NCBI GenBank assembly: GCA_910584195.1
Contig: CAJTYV010000065.1
Location: forward strand, 1 to 7,826
Direction: 5' to 3'
DNA from: an uncultured Ruminococcus sp.
GTDB taxonomy: Bacteria > Bacillota > Clostridia > Oscillospirales > Ruminococcaceae
DNA length: 7,826 nucleotides
The notes below the pieces were generated by a model that made no database searches, had not been told where the DNA came from, and saw only the letters and a list, made by a program, of their open reading frames with translations. Every line of letters begins with the position of its first letter. The first letter of the stretch is position 1. This document shows, in pieces, positions 1 through 5,111 of the stretch. The translations under genes and the position numbers were made by a program.

Positions 1-52
1 GAGCATACGGTTCATACCCGTAGTGTCGAGGGTTCAAGTCCCCCTCTCGCTA
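1..52 (+). tRNA. tRNA with CAT anticodon (Met-type), 5' end cut by window
   Basis: This is the 3' two-thirds of a tRNA. The anticodon stem TACGG/CCGTA (6-10 with 18-22) is perfect and encloses the 7-nt loop TTCATAC, which gives anticodon CAT. A 5-nt variable loop (23-27) follows, then a T-arm with loop TTCAAGT (33-39) and stem 28-32/40-44, which has one A-C mismatch. The acceptor strand is 45-51 and the discriminator A is 52. No CCA is encoded. The anticodon stem lacks the three G-C pairs of initiator tRNA, so elongator Met is more likely; Ile with a lysidine-modified CAT anticodon cannot be excluded because the 5' half is missing. The 3' end sits next to the integrase gene, the classic setting for a tRNA used as attachment site. 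Confidence 0.9.
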
Positions 53-60
53 TTCAAAAA
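28..60. other. Likely prophage attachment site (attL) at the tRNA 3' end
   Basis: A tyrosine-integrase gene ends about 30 bp from the 3' end of a tRNA gene and points toward it, and phage genes continue to the right. This family commonly integrates into the 3' part of tRNA genes and restores the tRNA with an identical core sequence. The core is therefore expected within the T-arm, acceptor strand and immediate flank. The right junction is outside the window, so the exact core and its length cannot be read here. The coordinates mark the likely zone only. Confidence 0.55.
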
Positions 61-82
61 CACCGCGTTTCTGCGGTGTTTT
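57..82. terminator. Bidirectional rho-independent terminator between tRNA and integrase
   Basis: A perfect 10-bp stem (57-66 with 73-82) with a 6-nt loop GTTTCT has A-rich and T-rich outer arms, so it reads as a terminator on both strands. It would end the tRNA transcript on the plus strand and the integrase transcript on the minus strand. The integrase stop codon (81-83) overlaps the stem. Confidence 0.8.
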
Positions 83-1133
83 ACTTTTCTGTGTTGCATT
101 TTGTGTTGCATAATCTGGAAAAATGATTGTTTGCAAGGTCAGCCATTTCCTTTTGCCTGTCGCTCATGGCATGCCGGTATACAGATTTCAGCACGGCGTC
201 AGTTTTCCAGCCGCCTTCCTGCATGATGTAGGCATCCGGGATTCCCAGAGCGTGTCGGATGGACGCAGAATAGTGCCGGAGGTCGTGAAAACGGAAATGT
301 GTTATATTAGCCCGTTTGAGCACCCTCTGGAACATGATGGTGATGGAGTGGGGATTGAGGGTGGTAATATGTCCAAGTTCGCGGATTCTGTCCGCCACAA
401 ATGCGGGTGCGCTGATATATCTGTCAGAACTGCCTGTCTTGGGAGCTTTCAAGTGCCATTCTTTATCGGTGCCGAGGACAAGGGCGTGATGGACGTGTAT
501 TACATCGCCTTGGATATCATCAAGAGTGAGGGCGCAAATCTCGCCACGCCGCATCATGCAGAACGCGCCGAGGAGAACAGGGATTTCCAGTTCCGTGCCC
601 CTTACGGCATCAACCAAGGCTCTTATCTCGTCATCCGAGGGGATATAAAGCTCAGGACGTATTTTCTGTGGCATGGAGGTTCTGAGGGCTAAATCTGAGC
701 CGATTACGGATGCTATGAGCCCATGGTAGTTGCGGACGGTCTTAGGGGATTTTGAGCGGCTAAGACTGTTTATCACCCTCTGTACATCATCCTGTGAGAC
801 TTTTCGGATTTCCATGTGGCAGAATGAGGCATAGTCGCGCAGGAGCATTTTTTGGATGTTGCGGTAGCCCCGGATCGTGGCAGGGGAAAGAACGGCTTCT
901 TTGGAAGTGATATAGCTTTCCATGCGGTCAGAAAACAGGCTTTTATCCGAACTGCGTTTCTTCTGCTCCTTTTCTGCTGCATATTGAGCGGCAAGCGCTT
1001 CCGCCTTACGCTTTCCGGCAGGGGACGGATCGTCAGAAGTAAAAGAGCGGTATATGCGTTTTCCGTTTTCATCCGTGTAATCATAGACAAGGCACCGCCA
1101 TGAGCCGGACGGGAGTTTCTTTGCTGTAGCCAT
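81..1133 (-). CDS. int: Phage tyrosine integrase (site-specific recombinase)
   Basis: This 350-aa protein would catalyse integration and excision of the prophage at the neighbouring tRNA. Residues 5-55 resemble the arm-type DNA-binding domain of phage integrases ('SGSWRC..YDYTDENGKRIYRSF'). Residues about 64-150 form the core-binding SAM-like domain, and residues 160-340 the catalytic domain. The catalytic set is complete: Arg195 in 'MMRRGEI', Lys232 in the beta-hairpin 'APKTGSSDR', His283 and Arg286 in 'FHDLRHYSAS', Trp309 in 'GGWKTD' (the position often His or Trp), and the nucleophile Tyr319 in 'SVYRH'. Length and order fit a full-length, functional enzyme. The start at 1133 was chosen because an AGAGGA site lies 8 nt upstream; a longer open frame to 1229 has no such site. 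The stop codon overlaps the terminator shared with the tRNA. It is clearly richer in GC than the lysogeny genes to its right. Confidence 0.96.
   Translation of the reverse strand: MATAKKLPSGSWRCLVYDYTDENGKRIYRSFTSDDPSPAGKRKAEALAAQYAAEKEQKKRSSDKSLFSDRMESYITSKEAVLSPATIRGYRNIQKMLLRDYASFCHMEIRKVSQDDVQRVINSLSRSKSPKTVRNYHGLIASVIGSDLALRTSMPQKIRPELYIPSDDEIRALVDAVRGTELEIPVLLGAFCMMRRGEICALTLDDIQGDVIHVHHALVLGTDKEWHLKAPKTGSSDRYISAPAFVADRIRELGHITTLNPHSITIMFQRVLKRANITHFRFHDLRHYSASIRHALGIPDAYIMQEGGWKTDAVLKSVYRHAMSDRQKEMADLANNHFSRLCNTKCNTEK
90..111. repeat. Direct repeat TGTGTTGCAT x2 at the integrase 3' end
   Basis: Two identical 10-bp copies lie at 90-99 and 102-111, with a 12-bp period (about one helical turn). 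They fall within the last integrase codons, where they encode the repeated Cys-Asn-Thr. Short direct repeats beside the core are typical arm-type binding sites of phage and conjugative-element integrases. That role is inferred from position. Confidence 0.6.
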
Positions 1134-1158
1134 AGTGTTGTCCTCTTTTTTGGGTATA

Positions 1159-1187
1159 AAAATAACAGCCCGTGAATGATCTGGAAA
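1159..1187 (-). promoter_or_regulatory. Weak candidate promoter of the integrase gene
   Basis: On the minus strand, TTTCCA (complement of 1182-1187) and TATTTT (complement of 1159-1164) are 17 bp apart, and a TG lies one base before the -10. Each hexamer matches consensus at 4 of 6 positions. The predicted start is about 20 bp upstream of the integrase initiation codon. The prediction is from sequence only. Confidence 0.3.
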
Positions 1188-1201
1188 ATCAGTCGGTTCA
1201 C

Positions 1202-1310
1202 TTGCAAGCTGCGCCCGGGGATGATACACTATGTATTATGAGGGTTGGTGTATCCCCTCGGGGGTATATCTGAAACCGTTCCTGTTGGCGCAGGGGCGGT
1301 TTTGCTTTTG
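1202..1310 (+). ncRNA. Possible small RNA between integrase and lysogeny genes
   Basis: On the plus strand, TTGCAA (1202-1207) and TACACT (1225-1230) are separated by exactly 17 bp and make a plausible promoter. An RNA started near 1237 would be about 70 nt long. It would contain a short GC hairpin around CCCCTCGGGG (1252-1262) and end at the 12-bp terminator at 1273-1302. The one open frame across it has no ribosome binding site and no recognisable protein. A non-coding RNA is the simplest reading, but no known sRNA family was recognised. Confidence 0.3.
1273..1310 (+). terminator. Rho-independent terminator in the integrase-lysogeny gap
   Basis: AAACCG (1273-1278) pairs with CGGTTT (1297-1302), then two G-T pairs, then CCTG (1281-1284) pairs with CAGG (1291-1294), closing on the loop TTGGCG. 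This 12-bp stem is followed by the T-rich tail TTGCTTTTG. The tail makes it a plus-strand terminator; the minus-strand tail is poor. No protein gene on the plus strand precedes it. Confidence 0.6.
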
Positions 1311-1322
1311 TAAAAATAGAAA

Positions 1323-1404
1323 ATGGGTGCTGCTATATCAGTGGTTACCACACAGGCAACTTATGTTTAAAAATACACACGCTGATATAGGCTTACACAC
1401 CCAT
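1323..1404. repeat. Interrupted inverted repeat, 82 bp
   Basis: ATGGGTG (1323-1329) and CTATATCAG (1333-1341) are mirrored by CTGATATAG (1382-1390) and CACCCAT (1398-1404), giving 16 bp of perfect complement in two blocks. The centre begins with the palindrome GTGGTTACCAC (1341-1351). A further copy of the outer motif, GGGTGTG (1445-1451), mirrors CACACCC (1396-1402). No protein fits this stretch. It could be a cluster of binding sites, a folded 3' end of the DUF3800 transcript, or a small mobile remnant. Confidence 0.6.
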
Positions 1405-1480
1405 CTGCATTATTATATGTCCTTATGCCTTTATAATACCATTAGGGTGTGATAAAATCAACATCTTAAATAAACTTTAT

Positions 1481-2167
1481 TCATTTTCCAAATAATTTCC
1501 ATGGAAATAGAAGCACAGAGCCAAGTTTATGCTTGAAACGGCTATAATATATGTTGTCGCCATATTCATAGTAACCATATAAAGCATTGGCAATATAATC
1601 TGCTGCTTGAACAATGTAAGCATTTTTATCATCTGAATCCATGTAGTTAATATTCAAATTGATATCGTATTCTTTTTCATATAACAGAAAGAGTTTTATA
1701 TAATCGGAAAAAGAGTTCCCAGACGCTACTTTTGTGGAGTGTTTGTCGCAGATAATATTTATAGTAGTGCCATTATCTTTATCTGTTATTAGACGTTCTA
1801 TCAATAATTTCATTAAAAAATTGTAAAGTATGTTTTTATCTATCAGTAATGATGGCTTTACATGGTTCAAATCCGCCACAATGTATGAAATCTGTAAATC
1901 TTTTTTTGCGATACATTCCAATATGTGATATTTAATACATGGATATGCTTCTTTTGCCTTGATCTCATTGGAATGGAGTATCGAAAGTTCGTGGAACATT
2001 TTCTTGGCTATGCCTAGTTTTTTGTGCATGATGTTATGGAGTGCTTTATAGTTATTGGTATCAATACATGCAATGACAAAATATCTTCCGCTGCTTCCAA
2101 GGTTGCCGGATTCATCAAAAATCAAATAGCGTTCATTCTTCTTTAGTATTTCTGATTTTTGAGCCAT
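1481..2167 (-). CDS. DUF3800 domain protein (lysogenic accessory gene)
   Basis: This 228-aa protein carries the marks of DUF3800: an N-terminal strand with 'YLIFDESGNLG' (residues 14-24, Asp18/Glu19), 'FVIACI' at 30-35, 'FHELSILHSNEIK' at 58-70, 'NIICDKH' (Asp141), and the C-terminal 'IVQAADYIANALYGYYEYG' (Gln187, Asp190). The family is thought to share an RNase H-like fold with conserved acidic residues, so metal-dependent nucleic-acid cleavage is plausible but not shown. The start at 2167 was chosen over an upstream ATG at 2308 for three reasons: AAAGGG lies 8 nt before it, the longer frame overlaps the repressor gene, and a promoter-like sequence sits just upstream. It lies downstream of the repressor in the same orientation, where prophages often carry genes expressed during lysogeny. 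It is strongly AT-rich. The cellular role is unknown. Confidence 0.85.
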   Translation of the reverse strand: MAQKSEILKKNERYLIFDESGNLGSSGRYFVIACIDTNNYKALHNIMHKKLGIAKKMFHELSILHSNEIKAKEAYPCIKYHILECIAKKDLQISYIVADLNHVKPSLLIDKNILYNFLMKLLIERLITDKDNGTTINIICDKHSTKVASGNSFSDYIKLFLLYEKEYDINLNINYMDSDDKNAYIVQAADYIANALYGYYEYGDNIYYSRFKHKLGSVLLFPWKLFGK

Positions 2168-2187
2168 TTTTGTTGCCCTTTCAAGGT

Positions 2188-2216
2188 ATTTTAAGGTAAT
2201 TTTTTCGGTGCGTAAA
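2188..2216 (-). promoter_or_regulatory. Candidate promoter of the DUF3800 gene
   Basis: On the minus strand, TTTACG (complement of 2211-2216) and TAAAAT (complement of 2188-2193) are 17 bp apart. The predicted start falls at about 2181, right at the ribosome binding site, so the leader would be very short. This would let the gene be expressed independently of the repressor promoter. Confidence 0.4.
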
Positions 2217-2246
2217 CTATTGGTATTGTGCGCCCTGTCCCGCCGG

Positions 2247-2840
2247 TTATTCTTGGGCTGGGGTGGTGGGCTTCTTATTATGTTTAATCTCATGTTTGGC
2301 TTGTCCACCGCCCGGATAATGGCGAGTTATAAAAATATCTCCTGTAAATGCGTCGACTGTTTTACTTTCATATTTTAAAACTATAGGAGTTTGATATTTT
2401 TCAAGTGCTTTTTCAACCCACAAATCGTACAATTCTTGATCTATTAACCCGTCTCTTTTTAATTGTTCCATATGCTCCGACTCTTTTGAAAATTTTTCCA
2501 TTGTTTTAATAAATGATGAAGTAATTTCATGAATTGCTTTGGCTGGACTATTTATATGTTCAGTGTCAGAATAACAAAATCTAATAACATCAGCATACGA
2601 CCACACTGATTCATTATCAATGTGTTCATTTTCACTAAGTCCACAAAGCCAGTCGATGGAGACCTCGCATTTTTTAGCAATATTTATAACATTTTCTAGA
2701 GAGGGATTTTTTGTTGCGTTTTCATAAGCGGATATTGTAGCAGCTGTGCTATTTACCATAGCAGCAAATGAAAATTGTGTAATCCCCAATCTTTCTCGAA
2801 TTTTTTTTAAACGCGTTGCGAATATTTCTTTGTTTTCCAT
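2247..2840 (-). CDS. XRE-family phage repressor (CI-like)
   Basis: This 197-aa DNA-binding protein is predicted to hold the prophage in the lysogenic state by binding the divergent control region next to its start. Residues 6-68 form a standard XRE/Cro-CI helix-turn-helix ('RLKKIRERLGITQFSFAAMV' then 'ISAYENATKNPSLENVINIAKK', ending 'IDWLCGLSE'). The rest is a charged, probably helical segment (100-150) and a short tail rich in Gly, Lys and Pro. No S24/LexA-type self-cleaving domain is visible, and no ImmA-type metalloprotease lies beside it, so classic RecA-driven autocleavage is not expected. AGGA lies about 9 nt before the start. A strong promoter faces it at 2886-2913. Its place opposite a Cro-like gene supports the assignment. 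Confidence 0.88.
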   Translation of the reverse strand: MENKEIFATRLKKIRERLGITQFSFAAMVNSTAATISAYENATKNPSLENVINIAKKCEVSIDWLCGLSENEHIDNESVWSYADVIRFCYSDTEHINSPAKAIHEITSSFIKTMEKFSKESEHMEQLKRDGLIDQELYDLWVEKALEKYQTPIVLKYESKTVDAFTGDIFITRHYPGGGQAKHEIKHNKKPTTPAQE

Positions 2841-2985
2841 TTATCATATCCTCGCTTTTGATTGATATGATTATGATAACACTATATTATAATGAGTTCC
2901 ATACAAAAGTCAATACAATACTAAATTATAATAGAATCAATTTATAGAAAAAATAATTCTTTACAGTAGAAGAATATGATGATAA
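2841..2985. promoter_or_regulatory. Candidate operators (TATGAT motifs) in the divergent control region
   Basis: TTATCATA (2841-2848) and TATGATAA (2872-2879) form a perfect 8-bp inverted repeat with a 23-bp centre. Further TATGAT copies lie at 2866-2871, abutting the second arm, and at 2975-2980, inside the rightward promoter. The motif is shared by both promoter sides, as expected for repressor/Cro operators. Binding is inferred. The region is very AT-rich, so some matches may be chance. Confidence 0.4.
2886..2913 (-). promoter_or_regulatory. Leftward repressor promoter
   Basis: On the minus strand, TTGACT (complement of 2908-2913) and a perfect TATAAT (complement of 2886-2891) are 16 bp apart, about 45 bp upstream of the repressor start. 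It is the strongest promoter match in the window and would drive the repressor and possibly the DUF3800 gene. Confidence 0.7.
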
Positions 2986-2988
2986 TAT
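2960..2988 (+). promoter_or_regulatory. Rightward early promoter
   Basis: TTTACA (2960-2965) and TAATAT (2983-2988) are 17 bp apart, with a predicted start about 30 bp before the first early gene. A second TATAAT at 2927-2932 has no good -35 partner. Confidence 0.5.
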
Positions 2989-3025
2989 AAAAAAGTAGTA
3001 AAAAATACCAAAAGGAGGACGAAGG

Positions 3026-3220
3026 ATGAGGATTGATAGAATAAAACTCGTGACAGAGCTTAAACGGCGTGATATGACGCAAAAACGGATTTCAGAATTA
3101 TCTGGCGTATCAAGGACAACAATCAATTACATATGTGCTGGCAAGTCCTGCACTGATGAAGTCGGGCAGAGTATTGCCGAGGCTCTTGGCGTAGAAGTAA
3201 CCGAAATTATTGAAGATTAA
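3026..3220 (+). CDS. Cro-like XRE-family regulator
   Basis: This 64-aa protein is essentially one helix-turn-helix domain: 'ELKRRDMTQKRISELSGVSRTTINYICAGKSCTDEVGQSIAEALGV' at residues 11-56. It is transcribed away from the repressor gene as the first gene of the rightward block. That is the usual place of Cro, which competes for the same operators and favours lytic growth. AAAGGAGGA lies 7 nt upstream of the start. The next gene begins 30 bp downstream, so the two are probably co-transcribed. Identification as a functional Cro rests on position, size and fold. Confidence 0.88.
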   Translation: MRIDRIKLVTELKRRDMTQKRISELSGVSRTTINYICAGKSCTDEVGQSIAEALGVEVTEIIED

Positions 3221-3250
3221 GGTATTTTCAGATCAGAGGGAGGTGAGGGA

Positions 3251-3454
3251 GTGTACTCATATAGTAAACTTAAGGGCAGGATTGTTGAACGGTATGGAAC
3301 ACAGGCGAATTTTGCCAGCAAACTTGGTATTTCCAAAAACTCAATGTCCAAGAAGCTGACCTGTAAGACTGAGTTTTCGCAGACTGACATCATAAGGTGG
3401 GCGGAACTTTTAGGCATTGAGAAGGGTGAATATGAAGAATATTTCTTTACTTGA
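3251..3454 (+). CDS. DUF739 family Cro-like phage protein
   Basis: This 67-aa protein starts at GTG with a strong GGAGGTGA site upstream. It closely fits the DUF739 pattern of Firmicute phages: 'YSKLKGRIVERYGTQANFASKLGISKNSMSKKL' followed by 'FSQTDIIRWAELLGI' and the terminal 'YEEYFF'. The fold is a small helix-turn-helix and members are described as Cro-like regulators. It is the second such protein in a row after the 64-aa Cro-like gene, so the early operon encodes two potential DNA-binding regulators. Which one opposes the repressor cannot be told from sequence. It converges with the small minus-strand gene that follows. Confidence 0.9.
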   Translation: MYSYSKLKGRIVERYGTQANFASKLGISKNSMSKKLTCKTEFSQTDIIRWAELLGIEKGEYEEYFFT

Positions 3455-3511
3455 GAAACATTTGTCCAGACGGAAAGAGCGGCACCCGAAAAGTTCAGAT
3501 GCCGCAAATGG

Positions 3512-3697
3512 CTAGGACTGAGCACATGCAATTCCTTGGTTTGTCAGTTTGAACTCACCCAATATGTTTTCACGGACAAGTCCCATGGATGCAAGTTGCC
3601 TTCCTGCAGGAGTCTCAATGCTTTGCCAATCATTAACTCCTGTACGCATATATTCGTCATACAGACGCTTTAATGCTTTTTCAGCAATTTCAGTCAT
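3512..3697 (-). CDS. Small unknown protein encoded against the early operon
   Basis: This 61-aa protein was not recognised. It is preceded by a very good ribosome binding site (AAAGGAG, 8 nt spacing) and an extended -10 element upstream, which argues that it is real despite its size. The second half, 'GRQLASMGLVRENILGEFKLTNQGI' (residues 33-57), has the look of a small winged-helix end, with a recognition helix followed by a beta-hairpin and 'LTxxG'. A DNA-binding role is thus possible. It is convergent with the DUF739 gene and divergent from the 77-aa gene at 3872, so rightward early transcription would pass over it antisense. Confidence 0.7.
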   Translation of the reverse strand: MTEIAEKALKRLYDEYMRTGVNDWQSIETPAGRQLASMGLVRENILGEFKLTNQGIACAQS

Positions 3698-3871
3698 GAT
3701 ATGCGCTCCTTTCCTTTAGACTCGGCTCTGCAAAGCCTGTAAGGAGATCATAACATCAAGTAACAAAAATGTTGTACCAAATTAAACTACAAGATTAACA
3801 ATGTGTAACTTTATATTCTATTTTTTATAGAAGTAACGGAGATTATTTAGGATTAGAGAGGAGAACAGACA
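3698..3871. other. AT-rich intergenic region between divergent small genes
   Basis: This 174-bp region separates the 61-aa minus-strand gene from the 77-aa plus-strand gene. It holds the leftward extended -10 element. A rightward promoter is not convincing: TTGTAC (3772-3777) and TTAACA (3795-3800) are 17 bp apart but the latter is a poor -10. A small AACA-AAAA-TGTT hairpin sits near 3763-3774. Nothing else was recognised. Confidence 0.4.
3747..3755 (-). promoter_or_regulatory. Extended -10 promoter of the 61-aa gene
   Basis: On the minus strand, TGTTATGAT (complement of 3747-3755) is an extended -10 element, TG-N-TATGAT, about 50 bp upstream of the 61-aa gene. No good -35 is seen, as is allowed for this promoter class. 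The TATGAT also matches the candidate operator motif near the repressor. Confidence 0.4.
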
Positions 3872-4105
3872 ATGGCAAAGAAAGTATTCAGAGACTATGC
3901 AGAGGTAAACGAAAGCATGATGGAAGGCTTCACGGTAGCAAAGGTATCTATCGGAATTAATGCAGAGGACAGCGGCATGATGCTGGAATTGGAGCGGCAG
4001 ATTAACAACGTAACTATCGGCATTGATGTAATTTACAATCCCGTCTGTGAGGAGGGAGAAACGCCGTTTATGGTTTCGGAGGAATACGTGAAGTGCATTC
4101 AGTAG
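3872..4105 (+). CDS. Unknown 77-aa phage early protein
   Basis: This 77-aa protein was not recognised. It begins with ATG after GAGGAG at 8 nt spacing, a convincing start. It is soluble, mildly acidic and has no membrane segment. The middle 'GMMLELERQINNVTIGIDVIYNPVCEEG' suggests a strand-rich fold. A metal-binding Cys cluster is not evident: only Cys59 and Cys75 are present. It is the first plus-strand gene after the small divergent region, and a likely member of the early operon leading to the replication genes. Confidence 0.7.
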   Translation: MAKKVFRDYAEVNESMMEGFTVAKVSIGINAEDSGMMLELERQINNVTIGIDVIYNPVCEEGETPFMVSEEYVKCIQ

Positions 4106-4125
4106 AAAAGGAAGGAGCGCAGAGT

Positions 4126-4284
4126 ATGCCCCGGAGTTGGAGACCATCGACAGGGAGCTTGCAGGACTCAGGAAGATGGTGGATCGTGAGCATGAGAAGA
4201 AAAGGAGGGCGGCACAATTCCGTGCAGGCCTGTCTGATGGGGAGGATTATGAGGAAGAAAAAAGAGGTGATTGAAAAGTTGTGA
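4126..4284 (+). CDS. Small early gene with apparent frameshift
   Basis: An ATG at 4126 has an ideal AAGGAG site 8 nt upstream. Its reading frame gives 52 residues rich in Arg, Trp and Ser that do not look like a natural protein. Its stop at 4282-4284 overlaps the next gene's GTG. The +2 frame of the same DNA, open through 4134-4274, gives a much more natural charged helical protein ('PELETIDRELAGLRKMVDRE' then 'HEKKRRAAQFRAGLSDGEDY'), but that frame has no good start codon. One extra C in the CCCC run at 4129-4132 would join the ATG to it (M-P-P-E-L-E...). The simplest reading is a one-base deletion or a sequencing error in a small helical phage gene. The alternative is that the frame read from the ATG is real. 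Function unknown. Confidence 0.45.
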   Translation: MPRSWRPSTGSLQDSGRWWIVSMRRKGGRHNSVQACLMGRIMRKKKEVIEKL

Positions 4285-5111
4285 AGAATAAAGATTTGGG
4301 ATTTATTTGTCTGTTTAGAGATTTCTTGGGCTGGTCGTGGTATTTGGATATCAATACCAAAGTTTTATTTGTACATATGTTGTTAAAGGCGAACTGGAAG
4401 GAGGGAAAATTTAGGGATATAACAGTGCCGCGTGGGTCGTTTGTATCGTCATATCCACATTTGGCGGAGGAGTGTGGTCTTACAATCAACGAATTAAGGA
4501 CTGCCTTAAATCATCTGAAAAGCACAGGCGAAATCACAGTCAAAGCAAGTAGTAAATATAGCGTATTTACGGTGAATAATTACTGTAAGTATCAAGATAT
4601 TAACATTCAATATGATATCCAGAGCACAGGCGGAGCACATTCTATTAACAGACCATTAACAATAATCAAACCAAGGAACAAAGAAACCAAGGAACAAGAT
4701 TTTAGAAATATTGCAGGCAATATTTCTTGCCCGGAGCCGGAATCCGCTCCGACCCCAAGCGGCATATTACTCCCGCTGAATGACAAATCATTTTACGATG
4801 TCCCGCAGGACAAGATTGCACTCTGGCGGGCAACATACCCGGCTGTGGATGTGGAGCAGGAATTGCGGCGCATGGTCGCGTGGCTGGATTCAAACCCTAC
4901 TAAGCGGAAGACGCGGCGAGGAATCGAGAGGTTTATCAATAGCTGGCTTGCGAGGACGCAGGACAGTGGCGGCAGCAAGGGACAGAAGGAGGTGAGTGAG
5001 GAAAGTGGAAACAACGCATTCGATTCTGACGAGAGGTGGAAACAAATTTCGCGGGCGATTGATGAGGCAGGAGACTGTTTCGATAGACGAAATGACTTAC
5101 CTTTTGGGTGA
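4281..5111 (+). CDS. Phage replisome organizer / replication initiation protein
   Basis: This 276-aa protein is predicted to bind the phage origin and recruit the host helicase through the loader encoded next. The N-terminal part (residues 6-105) is a winged-helix domain like that of phage replisome organizers: 'FICLFRDFLGWSWYLDINTK' and 'LFVHMLLKANWKEGKF', then 'RGSFVSSYPHLAEECGLTIN' with 'ELRTALNHLKSTGEI'. A polar linker (about 110-165) leads to a helical C-terminal domain (175-225, 'IALWRATYPAVDVEQELRRM', 'RRGIERFINSWLART') of the type that contacts helicase or loader. The start is GTG at 4281 with GAGGTGA 10 nt upstream, overlapping the stop of the small gene before it. The 3' end overlaps the loader gene by about 107 nt. 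DNA encoding the linker contains repeats that may be the origin. Confidence 0.85.
   Translation: MKNKDLGFICLFRDFLGWSWYLDINTKVLFVHMLLKANWKEGKFRDITVPRGSFVSSYPHLAEECGLTINELRTALNHLKSTGEITVKASSKYSVFTVNNYCKYQDINIQYDIQSTGGAHSINRPLTIIKPRNKETKEQDFRNIAGNISCPEPESAPTPSGILLPLNDKSFYDVPQDKIALWRATYPAVDVEQELRRMVAWLDSNPTKRKTRRGIERFINSWLARTQDSGGSKGQKEVSEESGNNAFDSDERWKQISRAIDEAGDCFDRRNDLPFG
4644..4727. repeat. Repeats and palindrome in the organizer gene, candidate phage origin
   Basis: ATTAACA occurs at 4644-4650 and 4655-4661. AAACCAAGGAACAA is repeated in tandem with a 16-bp period (units 4668-4683 and 4684-4699). A perfect 11-bp inverted repeat with a 2-bp centre follows (AGAAATATTGC 4704-4714, GCAATATTTCT 4717-4727). 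The period is not a multiple of three, so the repeat is not selected as protein sequence. AT-rich repeats in the linker of an initiator gene recall the lambda O gene arrangement. Origin function is inferred. Confidence 0.5.

Noticed and set aside
123..692. 189-aa plus-strand open frame opposite integrase
   Set aside because: It is antisense to a complete integrase with all catalytic residues, and lacks any domain signature.
1323..1404. MITE or insertion-sequence remnant for the 82-bp inverted repeat
   Set aside because: No flanking target-site duplication and no transposase fragment are visible. It is kept only as an unexplained repeat.
1231..1452. 73-aa plus-strand open frame in the integrase-lysogeny gap
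   Set aside because: It has no ribosome binding site, an odd His/Tyr/Leu-rich composition, and runs through the terminator and the inverted repeat. It is treated as chance.
2168..2308. N-terminal extension of the DUF3800 protein to 2308
   Set aside because: It would overlap the repressor gene, is Pro/Asn/Arg-rich with no fold, and starts upstream of the likely promoter. The start at 2167 has a ribosome binding site.
3459..3510. Stem-loops between the DUF739 gene and the 61-aa gene (GCGGCA/TGCCGC, CATTTG/CAAATG) as a convergent terminator
   Set aside because: The two stems compete, the loop is long, and there is no T-tract on either strand.
4733..4750. GGAGC/GCTCC hairpin in the organizer gene as part of the origin
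   Set aside because: It is only a 5-bp stem in a GC-rich coding stretch, which is easily chance.
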